NCBI GenBank assembly: GCA_964560325.1 | Contig: CAZLLV010000534.1 | Location: forward strand, 1-13,420 | Direction of reading: 5' to 3' | Origin: CAZLLV01 sp964560325 | GTDB taxonomy: Bacteria; Acidobacteriota; Thermoanaerobaculia; Multivoradales; DATKCC01 | Length of the DNA stretch: 13,420 bases | In this document: one piece after another, positions 1 to 5,933 of the stretch | How positions within the stretch are numbered: position 1 is the stretch's first letter | Layout: each line of letters opens with the position of its first letter | Notes under the pieces: model-generated | What the model was told of the DNA's origin: nothing | The model's input: the letters and a program-made list of their open reading frames with translations, nothing else | Database searches by the model: none | Made by a program: the position numbers and the translations under genes

Positions 1-863
1 ACGTGGACGTGCCGGCGGGAGACATCAACGTCGGCAGCCGGGAGATCGGCTACCTCTTCGGCCAGTACCGGCGGCTGCGCAACGAGTGGACCGGCGCCAT
101 GACCGGCAAGGGGATTCCCTTCGGCGGCAGCTTCATCCGCCAGGAAGCGACCGGCTACGGCTGCGTCTACTTCGCGCAGGACATGCTCCAGCAGCACGGT
201 GAGGACGTGGAGGGGAAGCGCTGTGTCATCTCGGGCGCGGGCAACGTCTCGCAGTACACGGCGAAGAAGCTGATCGCCCTGGGCGGGAAGGTGCTGACGT
301 TCTCGGACCGGAGCGGCTTCCTCCACGTGCCGGACGGCATGACGGACGAGCTGATCGACGAGGTGATCGAGCTCAAGAGCGGGCGGCGCAAGAGCCTCTC
401 GGTGCTCGCCGAGGAGAAGGGGATCGAGTTCCACCCGGACGAGACGCCGTGGGGCGTCCCCTGCGATCTGGCCTTCCCGTGCGCGACCCAGAACGAGCTC
501 GACGAGGACGACGCGAAGCGGCTCCTCGCCAACGGCTGCGACCTGGTGAGCGAGGGCGCCAACATGCCGGCCACGCGCGCCGCGGCGCACGCCTTCGAGG
601 AGGCCGGCATCCTCTACGCGCCGGGCAAGGCGGCGAACGCCGGCGGGGTCGCCATCTCCGGCCTCGAGATGACCCAGAACGCCATGCGCCTGAACTGGAC
701 CCGCGAGGAGGTCGACGAACGGCTCCAGGGCATCATGGCGAAGATCCACGCGCAGTGCGTCGAGCACGGCCGCGTCAACGGCCGGATCAACTACGTCCAG
801 GGCGCCAACGTCGCCGGCTTCGTCAAGGTGGCGGACGCCATGCTCGCCTACGGCATCATGTGA
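1..863 (+). CDS. gdhA: Glutamate dehydrogenase, C-terminal part (5' end outside window)
   Basis: This enzyme reversibly converts 2-oxoglutarate plus ammonia to glutamate in the cytoplasm. The reading frame is open from the first bases, with codons starting at position 3, and ends at TGA 861-863. About 286 codons are visible. Hexameric GdhA proteins are near 450 residues, so roughly the first 160, including the catalytic lysines, lie outside. Visible landmarks in order are DVPAGD at the very start (the segment carrying the catalytic Asp), TGKGIPFGGS, the glycine-rich Rossmann motif SGAGNVSQY, PCATQNELD, EGANMP, APGKAANAGGV and a C-terminal NYVQGANVAGFVKVADAML block. The GTG at position 3 is an internal Val codon, not a start. 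The overall pattern matches the NADP-type short GDH family, but coenzyme specificity cannot be proved here. No broken frame is seen. A compound hairpin follows 12 bp after the stop. Confidence 0.96.
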   Translation, partial: VDVPAGDINVGSREIGYLFGQYRRLRNEWTGAMTGKGIPFGGSFIRQEATGYGCVYFAQDMLQQHGEDVEGKRCVISGAGNVSQYTAKKLIALGGKVLTFSDRSGFLHVPDGMTDELIDEVIELKSGRRKSLSVLAEEKGIEFHPDETPWGVPCDLAFPCATQNELDEDDAKRLLANGCDLVSEGANMPATRAAAHAFEEAGILYAPGKAANAGGVAISGLEMTQNAMRLNWTREEVDERLQGIMAKIHAQCVEHGRVNGRINYVQGANVAGFVKVADAMLAYGIM

Positions 864-875
864 GGCTTGGCGTGA

Positions 876-921
876 GCGGGGCGTAAAGAAGGGCCCCTGC
901 CAGGGGCCCGTTTCGCCCCGC
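876..921 (+). terminator. Compound hairpin downstream of gdhA, probable terminator
   Basis: There are two nested perfect inverted repeats. The outer stem GCGGGGCG (876-883) pairs with CGCCCCGC (914-921). The inner stem GGGCCCC (891-897) pairs with GGGGCCC (903-909) around a TGCCA loop. The internal loop is A-rich on the left (TAAAGAA) and carries GTTT on the right. The plus-strand T tract is only three bases, so this is weaker than a textbook terminator. On the minus strand the inner hairpin is followed by TTCTTTA, so it could also stop antisense transcription. Confidence 0.6.
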
Positions 922-1028
922 CGATGTCACGCCGCCGACTCCCTCTCTCCACCCTCCGATCGGAAGATCGTCTCCGCAACGGAGCATGTCCCGGGACTCC
1001 CATCTCGGGGGTGCCGACGACTGCGGCT

Positions 1029-1047
1029 CCGTGGCATATCGCCACGG
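1029..1047. promoter_or_regulatory. Perfect 7-bp inverted repeat upstream of TonB receptor gene
   Basis: CCGTGGC (1029-1035) and GCCACGG (1041-1047) are exact reverse complements around the 5-base spacer ATATC. The repeat ends 10 bp before the TAAAAT box at 1057, so if that box is the -10 element the repeat covers the -35 region, where a repressor or activator would bind. If transcription starts further upstream it could instead be an RNA hairpin in the leader. The symmetry is directly visible; the operator role is inferred. Confidence 0.35.
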
Positions 1048-1056
1048 TTCGCGCAG

Positions 1057-1062
1057 TAAAAT
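1057..1062 (+). promoter_or_regulatory. Candidate -10 box (TAAAAT) for TonB receptor gene
   Basis: TAAAAT sits in the only AT-rich patch of the region, 40 bp before the chosen start codon, and differs from the sigma-70 consensus TATAAT at one base. No good TTGACA-like -35 box lies at the usual spacing. The call rests on local composition and position only. Confidence 0.35.
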
Positions 1063-1102
1063 ACTTACGAAAAAACGGCTACTCAAACATGGGGATGAAG
1101 GA

Positions 1103-4100
1103 ATGAGCCCTCTCGCGAAATTTGCAATGCGCTCCGCCCTCGTGGCCCTTCTCGTCGGCCTCGTCGCCGCGCCGGTCCGCGGCCAGGGAGCCACGTCGGG
1201 CACTCTGCTCGGCAGCGTCACCGCCGCCGAGGACGGCACCGGCCTGCCGGGCGCCGTGGTGACCGCGGTCCACCTGCCGACCGGCACCCGCTACAACGCC
1301 GTGACCCGGGCCGACGGCCGCTGGACCATCGAGAACGCCCGCGTCGGCGGTCCGTACTCGATCGAGGTCACCATGGACGGCTTCCGGCCGGTGGTGGTGG
1401 ACGACGTCACGGTCAACCTGAGCGAGGCGACCGAGGTCGACGTCCAGCTCCAGCTCGCGACGATCTCCGAGGAGCTGACCGTCACCGCGGACGTCGACCC
1501 CCTGATCAACCCCAACCGCACCGGCGCGACCACCAACGTCGGCCAGCAGCTCATCGAGGATCTGCCGAACCTCGAGCGCGGCTTCCAGGACTTGGCGCGG
1601 GTGTCGCCCTACTTCTCGACCTTCGGCGGCGGCTCGGGCAACGAGCAGACGGTGGTCTCGGTCGCCGGCCGGAACAACCGCTACAACAACATCCAGATCG
1701 ACGGCGCGGTCAACAATGACCTCTTCGGTCTCGCCCCGACCGGCATCCCGGGCGGCCAGGCGGAAACGCAGCCGATCAGCCTCGACGCGATCCAGGAGAT
1801 CGCGCTCCTGATCTCGCCCTACGACGTGCGCCAGGGCGGCTTCTCGGGCGGCGGCATCAACGCCATCACCAAGACCGGCACCAACACCCTGGAAGGCTCG
1901 GTCTACTGGTTCAACCGAGACCAGGACTGGGTCGGCGACGGGCCGTTCGACCGCGAGATCAGCGAGTTCAGCGAGGACGAGTACGGCTTCCGGCTCGGCG
2001 GCCCGATCCAAAGTGACCGGCTCTTCTACTTCGTCTCGGCGGAGCGCGCGGAGCGCACCCGCCCGTCCGGCTTCTCGGCCGACGGCAGCGGCGGCGTGGG
2101 CTTCGTCGACCCGGCCGCGGCGGCCGAGTTCCGGAGCATCCTGGTCGATGAGTACGGCTACGACCCGGGCGGACTCGGCGAGGCGAGCGAGGAGCGCAAC
2201 AGCGACAAGATCTTCGGCCGGCTCGACTGGAACGTCACCGACGGCCATCAGCTCACGCTGCGCCACAACTACATCGACGCCGACAACGACGTCTACCGTC
2301 CGGACGCGTTCGAGTACGACTTCCCGGACCGCAACTACGACTTCTTCAACGAGACGAGCTCGACGGTCGCCCAGCTCAGCAGCGTCTTCGGGGCCGACCT
2401 GTTCAACGAGGCGCGGATCAGCTACCAGACGATCCGCGACCGGCGCTCCGGCGGCCAGGCCTTCCCGGCGGTCACGGTGATCCTCGACGACACGGACGCC
2501 GAGCTGGCGGCGGGCGTCGAGCCGTTCTCGACCCGCAACTCGCTCGACCAGGACATCCTCGAGATCCACAACGACTCCACCTTCCTGACCGGCGATCACA
2601 CGATCACGATCGGCACCCACAACGAGATCTTCTCGTTCGAGAACGTGTTCATCCGGCAGGCGTTCGGCGACTACATCTTCCTCGGGCTCGACAACTTCCG
2701 GGAGGGCAAGGCGGTCAGCTTCGACCACAGCTTCTCGAACACGTCGGACCCGAACCAGCCGGCGGAGTTCGACGTGCGCCAGCTCGGCGTCTACGCGGGC
2801 GATCAGTGGCGGATGAGCGACGCGCTGAGCTTGACCTACGGGCTACGGCTCGACGTGCCGCAGTTCCCGGACGACCCGAGCTTCAACCCGGCGGTCCAGG
2901 ACGTGTTCGGCTACGACACGAGCGAGGTGCCGGACGGCAACGAGCTCTGGTCGCCGCGCGTCGGCTTCAACTACGCCCTGACCGACCAGTCGCAGCTCCG
3001 CGGGGGCGTCGGCATCTTCTCGGGCCGGCCGCCCTACGTCTGGATCTCGAACCAGTACGGCAACACCGGCATCGAGTTCAGCCGCCTGTCGCGGAGCGAG
3101 TTCGGGGCCTTCGATCCGGACACGAACTTCATCCAGTTCATCCCGGACCCGTTCGACCAGTACCGCGATCCGGCGGAGCTGGGCGGCCAGGTGCGGACGA
3201 ACGAGATCAACCTGACCGACCCGGACTTCGAGTTCCCCCAGGTGCTGCGCTACACCCTCGGATACGACACGAACCTGCCCTGGTGGGGACTCAACCTGAC
3301 GGTCGAGGGCCTCTACTCGGAGGCGCAGCAGGAGATCAGGTACCAGAACCTGAACATCGTGCCGACCGGGGAGCGGCTGCCGTTCGACGACCGGCCGCTC
3401 TTCACCCGCCGGCCGAACCAGTTCGGTGACGTGATCCTGCTGACCAACACCGACGAGGGCGAGGAGTGGACCACCTCGATGCGGCTCGCGCGGCCGTTCC
3501 GGAACGGCCTCTACATGTCGGCGTCGTGGCTCTACGGCGAGTCCGAGGTGATCACCGAGGGCACCTCGAGCCAGGCGATCTCGAACTGGCGCTTCAACGA
3601 GGTGCAGGGCGATCCGAACAACCCGACGCTCGGCACGTCCGACTTCGATCCGGGCCACCGGATCAACCTCGGCTCGGCCTACACCTTCGAGCTCGGCCCG
3701 ACCGCCAACACCGTGTCGCTCTTCTACACCGCGCAGTCCGGCCGGCCGTACTCGACGATCTTCTCGAACGACGTCAACCGGGACAGCCAGTTCTCGAACG
3801 ACCTGCTGTACGTGCCGGCGAGCGCCGACGAGGTGGTGATCACCGGGACGGACAGCGACGGGAACCCGTTCACGTGGGACGACTTCGACGCCTACATCGA
3901 GGCGGACGAGGGTCTGCGGGACGCCCGGGGGTCGATCGTCGAGCGCAACGCGAGCCGCGCCCCCTGGGTGCATGTGCTCGACTTCGCCTACGCCGTCAAG
4001 GTGCCCTTCGGCCGCTACGAGCCGGAGCTCACCCTCGACGTCTACAACTTCGGGAACCTGATCGACAGCGACTACGGGGTGGTCGAGTACGCGAACTTCG

Positions 4101-4249
4101 GCGCCGTGTCGCCGGTCCGCTACGACGGCCTGACCGACGACGGCAAGCCGATCTACCGGCTCAACTTCGTCGATCCGGATCGTCGCTTCTCGGTCGACGA
4201 CCTGCGCTCGCGCTGGCAGGCGAAGATCGGTCTGCGCTTCAGCTTCTGA
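1103..4249 (+). CDS. Oar-like TonB-dependent outer-membrane receptor
   Basis: The 1048-residue protein is predicted to be a beta-barrel that imports a ligand across the outer membrane using TonB energy. A signal peptide covers about residues 1-27 (MSPLAKFAMR, then a hydrophobic run to APVRG). A carboxypeptidase-regulatory-like beta-sandwich domain follows at about 32-120 (GSVTAAEDGTGLPGA, TRADGRWTIENARVG, VTMDGFRP). A TonB-box-like EELTVTA lies at 123-129, a plug domain at about 134-260 (AGRNNRYNNIQIDGAVNND, SPYDVRQGGFSGGGINAITK), then a long barrel rich in aromatic and Asp/Asn residues. It ends GLRFSF, with the terminal Phe typical of outer-membrane proteins. The frame is open from an ATG at 986, but only the start at 1103 puts the signal peptide at the N terminus. 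An ATG at 1127 would also give a signal peptide but has no ribosome site. AAGGA directly abuts the 1103 ATG, an unusually short spacing. The ligand is unknown; in related bacteria such genes are numerous. An intrinsic terminator follows. Confidence 0.93.
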   Translation: MSPLAKFAMRSALVALLVGLVAAPVRGQGATSGTLLGSVTAAEDGTGLPGAVVTAVHLPTGTRYNAVTRADGRWTIENARVGGPYSIEVTMDGFRPVVVDDVTVNLSEATEVDVQLQLATISEELTVTADVDPLINPNRTGATTNVGQQLIEDLPNLERGFQDLARVSPYFSTFGGGSGNEQTVVSVAGRNNRYNNIQIDGAVNNDLFGLAPTGIPGGQAETQPISLDAIQEIALLISPYDVRQGGFSGGGINAITKTGTNTLEGSVYWFNRDQDWVGDGPFDREISEFSEDEYGFRLGGPIQSDRLFYFVSAERAERTRPSGFSADGSGGVGFVDPAAAAEFRSILVDEYGYDPGGLGEASEERNSDKIFGRLDWNVTDGHQLTLRHNYIDADNDVYRPDAFEYDFPDRNYDFFNETSSTVAQLSSVFGADLFNEARISYQTIRDRRSGGQAFPAVTVILDDTDAELAAGVEPFSTRNSLDQDILEIHNDSTFLTGDHTITIGTHNEIFSFENVFIRQAFGDYIFLGLDNFREGKAVSFDHSFSNTSDPNQPAEFDVRQLGVYAGDQWRMSDALSLTYGLRLDVPQFPDDPSFNPAVQDVFGYDTSEVPDGNELWSPRVGFNYALTDQSQLRGGVGIFSGRPPYVWISNQYGNTGIEFSRLSRSEFGAFDPDTNFIQFIPDPFDQYRDPAELGGQVRTNEINLTDPDFEFPQVLRYTLGYDTNLPWWGLNLTVEGLYSEAQQEIRYQNLNIVPTGERLPFDDRPLFTRRPNQFGDVILLTNTDEGEEWTTSMRLARPFRNGLYMSASWLYGESEVITEGTSSQAISNWRFNEVQGDPNNPTLGTSDFDPGHRINLGSAYTFELGPTANTVSLFYTAQSGRPYSTIFSNDVNRDSQFSNDLLYVPASADEVVITGTDSDGNPFTWDDFDAYIEADEGLRDARGSIVERNASRAPWVHVLDFAYAVKVPFGRYEPELTLDVYNFGNLIDSDYGVVEYANFGAVSPVRYDGLTDDGKPIYRLNFVDPDRRFSVDDLRSRWQAKIGLRFSF

Positions 4250-4282
4250 CCCGGTAGCCGATCAGGGGTCGCAGGACCCGAA

Positions 4283-4310
4283 GGGCCGGCGGGCGACCGC
4301 CGGCCCTTTT
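4283..4310 (+). terminator. Strong rho-independent terminator between convergent genes
   Basis: The 10-bp perfect stem GGGCCGGCGG (4283-4292) pairs with CCGCCGGCCC (4297-4306) around the tetraloop GCGA, a GNRA type, and is followed by TTTT (4307-4310). It lies 33 bp after the receptor stop and 17 bp beyond the end of the minus-strand peptidase gene, so it may serve both. The minus-strand T tract after the stem is only two bases, so the plus-strand direction is favoured. Confidence 0.9.
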
Positions 4311-4327
4311 CCCGTCTTCACACCACC

Positions 4328-5824
4328 TCACTCGTTCCCGTACGGCTCCGGCGCCCGGCCCAGGTCGGCGTCGGTCTCGGCGGCCCACCAGGCGAGGGCG
4401 GCCCAGGCGGCGGAGGCCTGGGCGAGCAGATCGGGGTCGACCTTGTCGAGCGTGTCGTCCGCCGTGTGGTGGTAATCGAAGTAGTGCGTGCCGTCGGGCG
4501 TCAGGTCGGCGAGCGGCACGCGGGCGCTCCGGAGCGGGATCAGGTCGGCGCCCCCGCGGGCGCTGTTGCCGTCCCACTCGATGCCGAGCGGGGCGAGCAC
4601 CTCGGCGAGAGCCTCGGCGTCCGGCAGGGCCGCCGGGTCGGCCAGGAGCGCGAAGCGCCAGATCCTCCCGGCGCCGAAATCGGACTCGGCCGCGAGCACG
4701 TGCCGGTCGAGCGCGTCGGCGTGCGCCTCGGCGTAGGCGCGGGCGCCGGAGAGCCCGAACTCCTCGTTGGCGAAGAGGACCACCCGCACGGTGCGCCGGG
4801 GCGCCTCGGGCAGGCGCGCCAGGAGAGCTCCGGCGGTGAGCACGTGGGCGCAGCCGGCGCCGTCGTCGATCGCACCCGTCCCCAGGTCCCACGAGTCGAG
4901 GTGACAGGCGATCAGGACGATCTCGTCCGGCAGCTCGCGGCCGCGCACCTCGCCGATCACGTTCGCCGAGGGCTCGTCCGGCAGCGTCTCCGTGTCGAGC
5001 ACCAGGCGGAATCGCACCGGGCCTAGCCTCTGGCCGGGCTCCGGGTCGGCCCCATCCTGTTGAACGCGTTCGAGCTGGGCGGCGAGCAGATCGGCGTCCG
5101 GAATCGCGAGCGCCGCCGCCGGAATCTTCGGCACCGCCTCGTCGTAGCGGGTGCCGCCGGTGTGCGGAAAGCGGTGGGTGCCGGTGCCGACCGAGCGGAT
5201 GACCAGACCGACCGCGCCCTTCTTCGCCGCTTCGACGGGGCCGATGGAGCGGATGCCGACCGTCTGACCGTATCCCGCGCCGTCGCGCCGCCGCTCCATC
5301 GACTGGTCGAGGAAGACGATCTTGCCCGCCACCGCCTCGTCCGGCAGAGCCGCGAGCTCGGCCAGAGAGCCCGCGCGGACGACCTCGGCGACCAGACCGT
5401 CCCCGGGCGTCGCGACGCTGCCGCCGAGCGCGGTGAGGACCATCGGCTGCGGGAAGGGCGCGAGGATCTCGCCCTCGTTGCGGCCGCGCACCCAGTGCGG
5501 CACCGTCACCGGCTCGGCGCGCACCGCCTCGAAACCGAGCGCTTCCATCGTCCGCAGGCCCCAGGCGATCGCGGCCTTGTCGCCGGGCGAGCCGGCGAAG
5601 CGCGGGCCGACCTCGGTGGTGAGCGACTCGAGGATCTCCCACGGCGTGTCGCGCTCCTCCTCGGACAGCGCGCGGTCGCGAAGCTCGGCGGCGGTCGCGG
5701 CCCACGCCGGGGCGTCGCCGGAGGAGGCGGCCTCCTGCGCCGACAGGGAAGCGGCGGCGAGGAGCGCCAGGAGCGCGAGGGCCGGGAGGGGCGCGAGACG
5801 GGGGCGGCGAGGGTTCGAAGGCAT
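4328..5824 (-). CDS. Secreted M28 zinc metallopeptidase, carboxypeptidase Q-like
   Basis: This 498-residue exported peptidase is expected to trim short peptides or dipeptides outside the cytoplasm with two zinc ions. A signal peptide covers about residues 1-30 (MPSNPRRPRLAPLPAL, hydrophobic run, ending SLSAQ). A protease-associated-like region lies at about 140-255, including GKIVFLDQ and GPVEAAKKGAVGLVIRS. The M28 catalytic domain follows with its metal ligands in order: His308 in HLDSWD, Asp320 in GAIDDGAG, the Glu354-Glu355 pair in FANEEFG, Asp382 in ESDFG and His453 in YHHTADDT. The HLDSWD and HYFDYHH blocks resemble human carboxypeptidase Q. The frame is open to 5935, but the start at 5824 is chosen because it begins the signal peptide and has AGGAG (5837-5833) 8 nt ahead. 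The gene is divergent from the S9 peptidase gene and convergent with the receptor gene. The exact substrate is unknown. Confidence 0.93.
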   Translation of the reverse strand: MPSNPRRPRLAPLPALALLALLAAASLSAQEAASSGDAPAWAATAAELRDRALSEEERDTPWEILESLTTEVGPRFAGSPGDKAAIAWGLRTMEALGFEAVRAEPVTVPHWVRGRNEGEILAPFPQPMVLTALGGSVATPGDGLVAEVVRAGSLAELAALPDEAVAGKIVFLDQSMERRRDGAGYGQTVGIRSIGPVEAAKKGAVGLVIRSVGTGTHRFPHTGGTRYDEAVPKIPAAALAIPDADLLAAQLERVQQDGADPEPGQRLGPVRFRLVLDTETLPDEPSANVIGEVRGRELPDEIVLIACHLDSWDLGTGAIDDGAGCAHVLTAGALLARLPEAPRRTVRVVLFANEEFGLSGARAYAEAHADALDRHVLAAESDFGAGRIWRFALLADPAALPDAEALAEVLAPLGIEWDGNSARGGADLIPLRSARVPLADLTPDGTHYFDYHHTADDTLDKVDPDLLAQASAAWAALAWWAAETDADLGRAPEPYGNE

Positions 5825-5832
5825 GAGGCGTT

Positions 5833-5837
5833 CTCCT
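5833..5837 (-). promoter_or_regulatory. Ribosome binding site of the M28 peptidase gene
   Basis: Read on the minus strand this is AGGAG, 8 nt before the ATG at 5824. It decides the start: the longer open frame to 5935 would overlap the start codon of the divergent gene and has no signal peptide at its N terminus. Confidence 0.8.
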
Positions 5838-5862
5838 GGAAAGGGGTCGCGAGAGAGGCCGG

Positions 5863-5868
5863 ATCGTA
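5863..5868 (-). promoter_or_regulatory. Candidate -10 box (TACGAT) for the M28 peptidase gene
   Basis: Read on the minus strand, TACGAT lies 38 bp before the M28 start codon in a 109-bp divergent intergenic region. It fits the TANNNT pattern. No convincing -35 box is seen. It would give a short leader of about 30 nt that includes the ribosome site. Confidence 0.35.
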
Positions 5869-5883
5869 GCATCGGGGGGCGGC

Positions 5884-5889
5884 TATACT
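5884..5889 (+). promoter_or_regulatory. Candidate -10 box (TATACT) for the S9 peptidase gene
   Basis: TATACT differs from the sigma-70 consensus TATAAT at one base and stands out in very GC-rich surroundings. It lies 44 bp before the ATG at 5934 and 15 bp from the opposing TACGAT box. No TTGACA-like -35 is visible at 16-18 bp spacing. Confidence 0.45.
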
Positions 5890-5918
5890 CGGCGCGCGGA
5901 GCCCCATCGCCACCCATC

Positions 5919-5924
5919 AGGAGG
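5919..5924 (+). promoter_or_regulatory. Ribosome binding site of the S9 peptidase gene
   Basis: A full AGGAGG lies 9 nt before the ATG at 5934. It fixes this start even though the same frame is open far upstream through the antisense of the M28 gene. Confidence 0.85.
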
Positions 5925-5933
5925 ACGTTCTCC

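Larger units (their letters stand above)
922..1102. other. Non-coding leader region before the TonB receptor gene
   Basis: Together with the hairpin before it, this is part of a 239-bp gap between gdhA and the receptor start at 1103. Besides the features listed separately it contains two small hairpins: CGATC/GATCG (957-961/966-970, loop GGAA) and CTCCG/CGGAG (972-976/980-984, loop CAA). The last ~45 bases (about 1055-1100) are clearly more AT-rich than anything nearby, as expected of a promoter and leader. I do not recognise a known riboswitch. An open frame reads in from 986 but shows no signal peptide or family match until 1103. Confidence 0.5.

Noticed and set aside
922..1088. Known riboswitch (for example c-di-GMP or cobalamin) before the receptor gene
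   Set aside because: Small hairpins are present, but none of the conserved core sequences I know for these classes appears.
924..1106. 60-codon open frame upstream of the receptor gene
   Set aside because: No ribosome site, no recognisable motif, and it spans hairpins and the promoter patch. Only its last five codons (1089-1106) are worth noting, as a possible mini-ORF.
1079..2728. Long minus-strand open frame (549 codons) opposite the TonB receptor gene
   Set aside because: It is a GC-driven shadow: composition is almost only Val, Asp, Arg, Leu, Ala and Glu, with no motif, while the plus strand shows a clear receptor with signal peptide, plug and barrel.
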